This document shows, one piece after another, positions 1-5,015 of a DNA stretch of 5,344 nucleotides. Origin of the DNA: a bacterium (lineage in GTDB: Bacteria > Verrucomicrobiota > Verrucomicrobiia > Limisphaerales > UBA11358); contig JAJXXI010000018.1 of the NCBI GenBank assembly GCA_021781185.1, positions 1-5,344 on the forward strand. The letters are read 5' to 3'. How positions within the stretch are numbered: position 1 is the first letter of the stretch; each line of letters begins with the position of its first letter. Position numbers and translations under genes: made by a program. The notes beneath the pieces are model-generated. The model did not search any database. It was not told where the DNA came from and was given only the letters and a program-made list of their open reading frames with translations.

Positions 1-1
1 C

Positions 2-835
2 CTGACGGCTGCGCGGCAATTGCTGGCGGACAACGCTTCGCTGGCGGTGAACAAGATCACCAGCGACCAGGACATCGCGCGCATCCAGAACGATGCGCAG
101 GTGTGGAGCGTGAACCATCTCGCGAAAGTTGTCTCTGGCGATGATCCAATGCAGGCGATTCTGGACCTCGTCGGCGACTACTGGGCGCGCACGGACCAGT
201 CGCTGGTCATCAGTTCGCTGAAGGGCATCTTCGCCTCGGCGAGCATGGCGGGCAACAAGCTGACCATTGCGGCGGAAGCGACGGGCAGTGTTTCCTCGGC
301 GACACAGTTGAATGGTTCCACCTTTGTGGATGCGACCGTGAAACTCGGCGACCGTGGTGACCGCTTGACCGCGATTGCCGTGCATAGCGCGACGGAGGCG
401 GCGCTGCGGAAACTGGATCTGATTGACATGATCCCCGACAGCGAGGGCAAGGCCCAGATTGCGACCTTCCAAGGCCGGCGCGTCATCGTGGACGACACGA
501 TGCCGGTGCGCGCGGGCACGACCAGTGGCTTGGTTTACACCAGCTATCTGTTCGGCCCCGGCGCGTTCGGCAAGGGCGCTTCGGCGCTGGAATCCGAACC
601 GCTGCAAGGCGGCTTCGGCACCGAAGGCGTCGAGATCGCACGCGTGCCGTTGGACAGCGACACAGTGCTCATCAACCGTCGCCGTTACATCCTGCATCCG
701 CGTGGCGTGAAGTTCAATTCCGCCGCGGTCGCCGGTGATTCGCCGACGAATGCGGAACTGGAAAACGGCGCGAACTGGACCCGCGTTTTTGAAAACAAAA
801 ACGTCCGCATCGTGGCCGTGGACCACAACAACTAG
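2..835 (+). CDS. Major capsid (coat) protein, 5' end missing
   Basis: This is the reading frame open at the left edge, with its last 277 codons visible; the true start is off-window, so the TTG at 20 should not be taken as a start. The protein would form the icosahedral shell. What supports this is the familiar coat protein pattern: an ILDLVGDYWARTDQ helix, then a segment with VKLGDRGDRLTAIAVHS, then LIDMIPDSEGKAQIATFQGRRVIVDDTMPV, an YTSYLFGPGAFG strand, and a C-terminal RRRYILHPRGVKF region ending in VRIVAVDHNN. This resembles the Gp13-like family of phage major capsid proteins (HK97-type fold assumed), which run to roughly 300-350 residues, so only the N-terminal part is missing. There are no cysteines in the visible part. 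Two RNA hairpins follow the stop codon directly. The family call is from recognition, not a search. Confidence 0.85.
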   Translation: MTAARQLLADNASLAVNKITSDQDIARIQNDAQVWSVNHLAKVVSGDDPMQAILDLVGDYWARTDQSLVISSLKGIFASASMAGNKLTIAAEATGSVSSATQLNGSTFVDATVKLGDRGDRLTAIAVHSATEAALRKLDLIDMIPDSEGKAQIATFQGRRVIVDDTMPVRAGTTSGLVYTSYLFGPGAFGKGASALESEPLQGGFGTEGVEIARVPLDSDTVLINRRRYILHPRGVKFNSAAVAGDSPTNAELENGANWTRVFENKNVRIVAVDHNN

Positions 836-851
836 GCGGCAAACTGCCGCC
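835..851 (+). repeat. Hairpin 1 after the capsid gene
   Basis: GGCGGCA (835-841) and TGCCGCC (845-851) are exact reverse complements around a 3-base loop. The stem begins on the last base of the capsid stop codon. An alternative outer pairing, TAGG at 833-836 with CCTA at 854-857, also exists. No U-tract follows, so it is not a standard intrinsic terminator. Confidence 0.6.
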
Positions 852-860
852 GGCCTATGT

Positions 861-891
861 GCTGGCGCGCGGGGCAATCCTGCGCGCCAGC
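861..891 (+). repeat. Hairpin 2 after the capsid gene, 10-bp perfect stem
   Basis: GCTGGCGCGC (861-870) and GCGCGCCAGC (882-891) are exact reverse complements. The 11-base loop can add G-C and G-U pairs (871-874 with 878-881), which would leave a 3-base CAA loop and a stem of about 14 pairs. It ends 11 bases before the next start codon. With no U-tract, it more likely acts as a 3'-end stabiliser, processing site or leaky attenuator of the capsid mRNA than as a full terminator; that role is inference. Confidence 0.65.
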
Positions 892-902
892 CAACCAAAA
901 TC

Positions 903-1112
903 ATGAATCAACTTTTACCCATCATTCAGCGCCAGCGGAGGCCTTTGCAAACGGCCATCCTGCCGGAAACGCCGACGACGACTGCAACCTGTCCGCATTG
1001 CGGGCGGAGAGCGGATGAGCCGGCCAGCGTGACGCTGGACAACGCCGGGACACCGCCGAACCCCCTGAAACCTGACGATGTCGAAAAAACTGCCAGCAAC
1101 CAAACGCCGTAA
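903..1112 (+). CDS. Small hypothetical protein with one CPHCG motif (69 aa)
   Basis: The ATG at 903 opens a 69-codon frame between the hairpins and the next genes. The N-terminus (residues 1-20) is basic and moderately hydrophobic. Residues 29-36 read TCPHCGRR, half of a zinc-ribbon-like CxxC pair. The rest is rich in Pro, Thr, Asp and Asn and is probably disordered. With only two cysteines, a zinc site would need a dimer or partner. No Shine-Dalgarno motif is visible before the start. Its 3' end overlaps the next small gene by 35 bases (1078-1112). The frame continues open upstream to 735, but that part is antiparallel to nothing useful and lies inside the capsid gene, so 903 is preferred. 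Function unknown; position suggests a virion-associated or assembly role. It may be a chance frame. Confidence 0.5.
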   Translation: MNQLLPIIQRQRRPLQTAILPETPTTTATCPHCGRRADEPASVTLDNAGTPPNPLKPDDVEKTASNQTP

Positions 1113-1251
1113 CCCGCCGATGACGCGCGGCCAGCGGCGGTCGCATCTGGCGGTTTGGGCGCAGGACCGCCGCCGGTCTCGTCATCGCCTCGCGCTGGAG
1201 GATGGCACGGCAATTTTATTGGAAGACGGTTCAACCCTTTATCTCGAATGA
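1078..1251 (+). CDS. Small basic protein with LEDG tandem repeat (57 aa)
   Basis: This short gene begins with ATG at 1078 and stops with TGA at 1249-1251. Residues 1-37 are strongly basic (runs KK, KRR, RR, RRR), suggesting nucleic acid or negatively charged surface contact. Residues 40-57 are LEDGTAILLEDGSTLYLE, two tandem 8-residue units starting LEDG that look like short beta turns and strands. Similar LEDG strings occur in phage and verrucomicrobial tail-associated proteins, from memory rather than search. The TGA overlaps the ATG of the fibre-like gene as ATGA, which supports real translation and coupling. It overlaps the CPHCG gene by 35 bases. No Shine-Dalgarno motif is visible. Function unknown; probably virion-associated. 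Confidence 0.6.
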   Translation: MSKKLPATKRRNPPMTRGQRRSHLAVWAQDRRRSRHRLALEDGTAILLEDGSTLYLE

Positions 1252-1643
1252 GCACAAAAATTTCACAGCTCCCGGCGGCGGCAACGCTGGCGGGCACCGA
1301 AAAAATTCCGCTGGTGCAAAACGGCACGACGAAACAAGCGACGTGGAACGCCCTGACCAGCCAGGTCAATACGTTGCAATTTGTGTGGGGTGGGTCGGCC
1401 ACGGGGCCGGCCTGTTTCGCTTTTCAAAATTACGGCGTGAACCTGAGCGGCAATGGATTGTTCATCAACGGCGTCCAGGCTTTGTATCCCGATGGCAGCC
1501 TGTGCGACCACAATGGCAACCGGATCGTCAACGCCTCGGTGGGACGGCAGGCACCGATTGCCGACGCGACTGGCCCTGACTTGGTGGCAAAATTCAACAC
1601 GCTGCTGGCGGAGGTGCGCAACCTGGGGCTGATCGCCTCGTAA
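1248..1643 (+). CDS. Short phage fibre-like / head fibre-like protein (131 aa)
   Basis: The N-terminus, MSTKISQLPAAATLAGTEKI followed by PLVQNGTTKQAT, is the common anchoring motif of phage fibre and other structural proteins (KISxLPxAxxLxGxExxPxVQxGxTxxAT). The C-terminus, residues 101-131 (QAPIADATGP, KFNTLLAEVRNLGLIAS), resembles the conserved C-terminal helix of head-fibre and decoration proteins, which often reads IADA...NALLAALRxxGLIA. Between them, residues 46-96 are Gly/Asn rich with an NGxxL beta pattern (LSGNGLFINGVQALYPDGSL). It is therefore likely a small virion surface protein, either a shortened tail fibre or a capsid spike; at 131 residues it is much shorter than a typical receptor-binding fibre. 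The ATG at 1248 overlaps the upstream stop as ATGA. An in-frame upstream start at 1155 is rejected because it would lie wholly inside the previous gene. No Shine-Dalgarno motif is visible. Confidence 0.7.
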   Translation: MSTKISQLPAAATLAGTEKIPLVQNGTTKQATWNALTSQVNTLQFVWGGSATGPACFAFQNYGVNLSGNGLFINGVQALYPDGSLCDHNGNRIVNASVGRQAPIADATGPDLVAKFNTLLAEVRNLGLIAS

Positions 1644-1655
1644 CCCTGAAAAATT

Positions 1656-1952
1656 ATGCCCATGAACCTCGACAATCCGATTGAACTGCCGGCCCAGCCG
1701 GCGCGCACAGCGGACAAGCTGTGGCTGCTGCAATTGAACATCATCGCGCCTTCCGCCACCGCGCCGGCGATGGTCGTTGCGTCGCTGGCTCCGTATGTGA
1801 GCGCCACCGGTGAAATTCTGGTGGATCAAGCCCGGCGACTCGTGATCGAAGACGTGCTGGCGAAGGCGCAAACCGATGCGGCGCTGGGCGCAACGATGCA
1901 GGCCCTGTTCGCCGAGATCGAACGGCAGGCCCGGCTGGCACAGTTATTCTGA
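1656..1952 (+). CDS. Hypothetical phage structural-block protein (98 aa)
   Basis: I do not recognise a family. The N-terminal half (residues 22-56) has alternating hydrophobic strands (LWLLQLNIIAPSATAPAMVVASLAPYVSATGEIL). The C-terminal half (57-98) is one or two amphipathic helices (QARRLVIEDVLAKAQ, LGATMQALFAEIERQARLAQLF). There is no signal peptide, membrane segment or cysteine. ATG codons occur at 1656 and 1662; neither has a Shine-Dalgarno motif, so the longer form is reported. It lies 12 bases after the fibre-like gene and 5 bases before the connector-like gene. That position suggests a virion or assembly protein. Confidence 0.65.
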   Translation: MPMNLDNPIELPAQPARTADKLWLLQLNIIAPSATAPAMVVASLAPYVSATGEILVDQARRLVIEDVLAKAQTDAALGATMQALFAEIERQARLAQLF

Positions 1953-1957
1953 CGGCC

Positions 1958-2476
1958 ATGGCGCTCACGCTCATCAAGGAAACCGGCGCCGGACTGGTGG
2001 ACGCCAACAGCTACGCCTCCGTAGCAGATGGTGACGCCTACCACGACGGGCATCTGTATGCGACGGCATGGACGGGCGCGACGGCGGATCAAAAAGCCGT
2101 GGCGCTGGTGATGGCGTCGCGAGTGATGGATGCCGAATACCAGTTCGGCGGCGTGAAGGCGAAGGCCGGCCAGGCATTGCAATGGCCGCGGCGGCAGTGC
2201 CGCATTCCAGATCAAGAAGACGAGTTGCCGGATGATGCCGTGCCGAAGGCGGTGGTGGATGCCGCGTGCGAACTGGCGCGGGAACTTTTGATCGCCGACC
2301 GCACGGCTGCGCCTCCGGGTGAAGGGCAGAAGTATTACAACAATGCCGGTGTCCAGACCGGCTACGACAAAACCGACACGCGGCCAATCATTCCCAAGCT
2401 CGTCCAGGCGATGCTGGCGAAATACGGCGCGCTGATCAGCGCCAAGAGCGGGACGGTGCGGTTGGTCCGCGTGTAA
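1958..2476 (+). CDS. DnaT_2-type phage protein, likely head-tail connector (172 aa)
   Basis: The protein starts MALTLIKETGAGLVDANSYA, then SVADGDAYHDGH, a helix with ADQKAVALVMASRVMDAEY, then AGQALQWPRRQC, and AVPKAVVDAACELARELLIAD. That order (ETGxGLxxANSYxS, AxxYH, ALxxAxxxxD, GQALxWPR, VPxAVxxAxxELA) is the signature of the phage family labelled 'DnaT-like ssDNA-binding' (DnaT_2). In phage genomes this family sits just after the capsid gene and is shaped like a head-completion or head-tail connector protein. The DnaT name is probably historical, and a replication role is not suggested here. The C-terminal 150-172 (MLAKYGALISAKSGTVRLVRV) fits the usual ending. The start is 5 bases after the preceding stop with no Shine-Dalgarno motif, consistent with coupling. 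Confidence 0.75.
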   Translation: MALTLIKETGAGLVDANSYASVADGDAYHDGHLYATAWTGATADQKAVALVMASRVMDAEYQFGGVKAKAGQALQWPRRQCRIPDQEDELPDDAVPKAVVDAACELARELLIADRTAAPPGEGQKYYNNAGVQTGYDKTDTRPIIPKLVQAMLAKYGALISAKSGTVRLVRV

Positions 2477-2483
2477 AACAACC

Positions 2484-2807
2484 ATGAACACGAACATGAA
2501 TCCGACTGAATTTATCCAGGCAATTGACCATGCCGCCGGCATGAATGACCGCTGGTTGTTTCTCGCCGCGTTCTGCCTGCTGCTCATCGGCTGCGGCATC
2601 GTGATTTACTGGCTGGTCCGGCAGTTGCAGGCCGTGATTGCCGATCACAAGGAGCTGCGCAACGAACATCACGCCGCGCTGGCCGAAATCATCGCGTCGC
2701 AAAATGAAACTGCTTTGAAGCTGGCGGTGTGCCTCGACCAGAACAGCGAGGCACTGCGCGAATGTGCGTTTGAACTGCGACGGTTTCAAGAAAGGAAAGA
2801 TTTATGA
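2484..2807 (+). CDS. Single-span membrane protein with helical tail (107 aa)
   Basis: Residues 24-46 (WLFLAAFCLLLIGCGIVIYWLV) form one strong membrane helix. The short N-terminal arm is acidic overall, and Arg47 follows the helix, so positive-inside logic suggests the tail faces the cytoplasm. Residues 47-104 are a long polar helix with heptad-like hydrophobic spacing, possibly a coiled coil. The gene overlaps a lipoprotein gene by ATGA at its stop. A membrane helix plus coiled coil next to a lipoprotein recalls the Rz/Rz1 spanin layout, but the predicted orientation is opposite to Rz and the partner is far longer than Rz1. A holin-like or envelope-anchoring role is equally possible. The ATG at 2484 lies 7 bases after the previous stop; a second in-frame ATG is at 2496. 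No Shine-Dalgarno motif is visible. Confidence 0.7.
   Translation: MNTNMNPTEFIQAIDHAAGMNDRWLFLAAFCLLLIGCGIVIYWLVRQLQAVIADHKELRNEHHAALAEIIASQNETALKLAVCLDQNSEALRECAFELRRFQERKDL
2791..2799 (+). promoter_or_regulatory. Ribosome binding site of the lipoprotein gene
   Basis: AAAGGAAAG lies about 7 bases before the ATG at 2804, inside the end of the previous gene. It fixes the start at MKMKN and contrasts with the SD-less structural genes upstream. Confidence 0.6.
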
Positions 2808-3511
2808 AAATGAAAAACCTGTTGGTAAATGTGGCCGTCCTTGCGGCGGTCGGAATGTTGTCGGGCTGTGCGATGGCCCCGCTCAAGGGCGGTCATGCCA
2901 GCACGGTGAGTAAATCCACTCAAGGCATTGAGCAATCCGTCGTGCAGGGCGACAACCCGGCGCAAGCCTCGCGTCAGGATCAGGAAACGGTCCGCACGAA
3001 ATCTTACACCGTGCCGGCCGGGTCGAAGATGGTGGAGACGCGCGTGTCTGCCGACATGAGCGGAGCGCCCGTCACCAATGACACGGCCCTGGTAATCAGC
3101 GCGCCGATGGCCGTGACCGAACATGAGGAGACGCGAGCCAAGACCGAGCTTGGCGCGGCGCAGAAGGACACGGCCCGCGAGTTAAGCGCGAAGTTGGCGA
3201 GCCTCAAGGGCATCGTGTGGGTTGGCGTGGCCGTGTTCTTATTTGGACTGGCGACGTTGTTCTATCCGCCGTTAAAACTCATCATCGGCAGTATCACCAC
3301 CAGCGCCGCCATCACGGCCGGTGGCCTGGCCTTGATGGTGTTGCCGACGCTAGTTGTCGGGAATGAACTTCTGATTTTGACCGGTGTCGCTGCGGCCGTC
3401 GGCCTGTGGTTTTTAGCTCACCGGCATGGGCAACTTCGCGGACTGGTGGACGCCAACAAGAACGGCATTGATGACCGTTTGGAAAATCCTGAAAAGAAAG
3501 GTGACGCATGA
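2804..3511 (+). CDS. Lipoprotein with three C-terminal membrane spans (235 aa)
   Basis: Residues 1-22 are a lipoprotein signal peptide: basic MKMKN, hydrophobic VAVLAAVGM, and lipobox LSGC with Cys22 as the lipidated residue. Residues 23-134 are polar and probably periplasmic. Three hydrophobic stretches follow at about 136-158, 165-185 and 187-206. The tail carries DANKNGIDDRLE (216-227), a DxNxNGIDD loop like the calcium loops of dockerin or thrombospondin type 3 repeats. Ala at +2 after the lipidated Cys would favour outer-membrane sorting by Escherichia coli rules, but three internal spans should keep it in the inner membrane. An odd number of spans would place the DxN loop in the cytoplasm. 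It is joined by ATGA overlaps to both neighbours, suggesting one transcript. It may act in lysis, envelope modification or superinfection exclusion; none is proven. I do not recognise a named family. Confidence 0.75.
   Translation: MKMKNLLVNVAVLAAVGMLSGCAMAPLKGGHASTVSKSTQGIEQSVVQGDNPAQASRQDQETVRTKSYTVPAGSKMVETRVSADMSGAPVTNDTALVISAPMAVTEHEETRAKTELGAAQKDTARELSAKLASLKGIVWVGVAVFLFGLATLFYPPLKLIIGSITTSAAITAGGLALMVLPTLVVGNELLILTGVAAAVGLWFLAHRHGQLRGLVDANKNGIDDRLENPEKKGDA
3496..3503 (+). promoter_or_regulatory. Ribosome binding site of the helix-turn-helix gene
   Basis: GAAAGGTG ends 4 bases before the ATG at 3508, giving near-ideal spacing for the AAGG core. It supports the ATGA-overlapping start over later in-frame Met codons. 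Confidence 0.6.
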
Positions 3512-3852
3512 ACTCTGCCCAAGAGCAATTTCTCAATCTGAAAAACCTGCCGGCGCGGATCAAAGTCGAGGAGGCCGCCTGGTATCTAGGCTTCGCGACA
3601 CACGAGATCACCATGCTGATGTCCGAGGGTTTGCTGAAACCGCTCGGCCGGCCGCCGACCAGCGGCGTGAAGTATTTCTCCACGGTGGCGTTGGAGGAAT
3701 TGCGCCGCGACCAGAAATGGCTCGCCCGCGCCTCTGATTGCATCGTGCAATACTGGAAGCAGCGCAATGAAAAGAAAACGGCGCACCGGGGAAAATCCCA
3801 CGATGCGCCGCGCGTGCCGGAACTTAATTCAACTGCGGCTTCTCTGAACTGA
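3508..3852 (+). CDS. MerR/excisionase-like helix-turn-helix protein (114 aa)
   Basis: Residues 18-48 (IKVEEAAWYLGF, then ATHEITMLMSEGLLKPLGR) form a helix-turn-helix like MerR or excisionase domains: 'VEEAAxxLGF' as helix 1, then a recognition helix ending at GLLKPLG. Residues 49-66 (PPTSGVKYFSTVALEEL) match the wing. Residues 67-88 are a further helix rich in Arg and Lys, and 89-114 look disordered. The domain would bind DNA. Because it abuts a tyrosine recombinase, a recombination directionality factor or an integrase regulator is the best guess. Unlike most xis genes it is not co-directional with int: it ends the late-looking operon and runs head-on into int, overlapping it by 29 bases. 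Its start is set by an ATGA overlap and a strong Shine-Dalgarno motif. DNA binding is fairly sure; the exact role is inferred. Confidence 0.75.
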   Translation: MNSAQEQFLNLKNLPARIKVEEAAWYLGFATHEITMLMSEGLLKPLGRPPTSGVKYFSTVALEELRRDQKWLARASDCIVQYWKQRNEKKTAHRGKSHDAPRVPELNSTAASLN

Positions 3853-4876
3853 CCCCAGCCGGTGCCAACTCCGGCTGTGGGTGTTCGGCCTTCTTCTCGT
3901 AATCTTCCAAGGTCGGGAGCAACATCTTCGCCCGTTTCGCATAGGAGCGATGCACGGCCTGGCTCTTGTGGCCGAGCGCCTCTTGCGCGAAGCGTTCGGG
4001 ATAGCCCGCCGTTTTCGCGCGTTCGGCCCAAGAATAGCGGTAGCTGTGCAGGGTCACGCCGGTAATTTGCAGCCGGTTGCAGCGTTTTCTGAACTGTGTG
4101 GAACGGTCGCCGGCGGACATGGTGGCAATGTAGGGAAACAACGGGCCGCTCCCCGGCAGGTCTTGCAGAATCGCCGTCACGGTCGGGCCGAAATGCAGCC
4201 GCGCCACCGTGCCGGTTTTGCGCCGGAAAAAGCCGATGGTTTTCTGTTCCCAATCCACGTCCTCGGCGGTGAGCGTGGCGAGATCGGTTTGCGCGGCGCC
4301 CATGTGCCATGCCAATTGGTAGAACGCGCGGCGCTCGGAATTTTTCTCGTTCGCAATGATGGTTTCGTGTTCGGCCTGCGTGATAGCGCGCTTTTCCTTA
4401 TACATCGGCTTCGGCCATTGCCGGCGGGGCACGATGGATTTCGGCAGCCAATTCATTTCCAAGGCGAAGTTGTGCAGCCGGCGCAGATAATGATTGGTGG
4501 ACACGGTGCCCGTGCGGATCACCTTCAGGATGTGTTCGGCGTTGGTTTCAAGGAGCGGCAGTTTGCCAATCAGGTCAAAGGCCGGGTCTTTCCAGGCGAT
4601 GTCGTAACGGTGGCGGGTGACACCCTGCTTGGTGGCAGCCATTTCATCCATCACGAACTTCCAATTCCGGTTGGCCGCTTGGGCATCGGTGGCGCTGAGG
4701 TAGGCCAGGGCGATCTGGCGGTTAAGACTCGGCTGGCGGGACGCTTCATTCTTGGAATGGAGCAGGGTTTTGGCGGTCGCTTCGTCGCGAGTGCGCAGGC
4801 TTTCCTGCTTGCCGTTCTGGGTGTTCTGGGCATAGTAAATGCCGTTGCGGCGATACAGGCTGAACAGTTGTTTCAT
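3824..4876 (-). CDS. Tyrosine recombinase / phage integrase (350 aa)
   Basis: This enzyme would catalyse site-specific insertion and excision of the element. Residues 1-50 are a small N-terminal region, about 51-150 the SAM-like core-binding domain, and 165-320 the catalytic domain. Visible catalytic residues are Lys220 (in RRKTGT), His277 and Arg280 (HSYR), His303 (LGHKSQ) and the nucleophile Tyr312, with the usual 9-residue spacing from His303. Arg I is missing: where most integrases have GLRxxEL, this one has GAAQTDLATL, so Ala195 occupies the Arg position. The length is normal and the frame is intact. The start at 4874-4876 has AGAAAGG 7 bases before it. The 3' end overlaps the convergent helix-turn-helix gene. 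Family identity is sure; activity is uncertain until the Arg substitution is understood. Confidence 0.92.
   Translation of the reverse strand: MKQLFSLYRRNGIYYAQNTQNGKQESLRTRDEATAKTLLHSKNEASRQPSLNRQIALAYLSATDAQAANRNWKFVMDEMAATKQGVTRHRYDIAWKDPAFDLIGKLPLLETNAEHILKVIRTGTVSTNHYLRRLHNFALEMNWLPKSIVPRRQWPKPMYKEKRAITQAEHETIIANEKNSERRAFYQLAWHMGAAQTDLATLTAEDVDWEQKTIGFFRRKTGTVARLHFGPTVTAILQDLPGSGPLFPYIATMSAGDRSTQFRKRCNRLQITGVTLHSYRYSWAERAKTAGYPERFAQEALGHKSQAVHRSYAKRAKMLLPTLEDYEKKAEHPQPELAPAGVSSEKPQLN
3853..3881 (+). terminator. Hairpin just after the helix-turn-helix stop, inside the int 3' end
   Basis: CAGCCGG (3856-3862) pairs with CCGGCTG (3871-3877), and CCC at 3853-3855 pairs with GGG at 3879-3881 around one bulged T, with an 8-base loop. 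It starts on the base after the TGA of the upstream gene. The downstream + strand is pyrimidine rich (TTCTTCT) but has no U-tract. It could end the + operon or act as a weak two-way stop between convergent genes. It also lies in coding sequence of int, which may explain part of its base pairing. Confidence 0.4.
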
Positions 4877-4883
4877 AACATTA

Positions 4884-4890
4884 CCTTTCT
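4884..4890 (-). promoter_or_regulatory. Ribosome binding site of the integrase
   Basis: On the - strand, AGAAAGG occurs with a 7-base spacer before the ATG at 4874-4876. An ATG 5 bases upstream is out of frame and stops after two codons, so it is not the start. Confidence 0.65.
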
Positions 4891-4995
4891 GTCGATAATG
4901 CTATTGAGGCGGACGTTTCTTCGGAATTGAGCAGGTCATTTGTTGGGATTCGGTAGCTGCTCGGTTACGCGAATTTGCAAACTGTTATCGCGCTT

Positions 4996-5015
4996 TACTG
5001 GCAGTTCTACTGGCA
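4996..5015 (+). repeat. Two direct TACTGGCA copies, 12-base period
   Basis: TACTGGCA occurs at 4996-5003 and again at 5008-5015, so the two copies sit about one helical turn apart. Direct repeats next to an integrase gene can be arm-type integrase or excisionase binding sites; two short copies may also be chance. Confidence 0.35.

Larger units (their letters stand above)
1..4876. mobile_element. Right-hand part of an integrated phage-like element
   Basis: A run of phage-type genes (capsid, fibre-like, connector-like, membrane proteins, helix-turn-helix protein) ends in an inward-facing tyrosine recombinase, and a housekeeping gene (glgB) begins 307 bases later. Integrase at the edge next to a chromosomal gene is the usual layout for a prophage or satellite end. 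The left end is outside the window, and the right attachment site should lie somewhere in 4877-5183 but cannot be fixed without the other end. No tail tube, tape measure, terminase, portal or lysin is visible here. Terminase and portal would normally lie left of the capsid gene. Confidence 0.85.

Noticed and set aside
1155..1247. Upstream in-frame start for the fibre-like protein
   Set aside because: The conserved motif begins at the ATG at 1248, which overlaps the previous stop as ATGA. The extra 31 residues would overlap the LEDG gene and have no family match.
1263..1871. 202-codon open frame on the - strand
   Set aside because: It is antisense to the fibre-like gene, whose N- and C-terminal motifs are clear; the composition is typical of a shadow.
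1826..2599. 257-codon open frame on the - strand
   Set aside because: It is antisense to the 98-residue and connector-like genes, which form a tightly packed + operon. No motif is recognisable.
3312..4310. 332-codon open frame on the - strand
   Set aside because: It is a shifted frame over int, then antisense to the helix-turn-helix and lipoprotein genes. It is rich in Arg, His and Ser, as expected of a GC-driven shadow.
3881..4930. 349-codon open frame on the + strand
   Set aside because: It lies antisense to almost the whole integrase, which has clear catalytic motifs. The translation is a low-complexity Gly/Arg/His-rich shadow without any recognisable domain.
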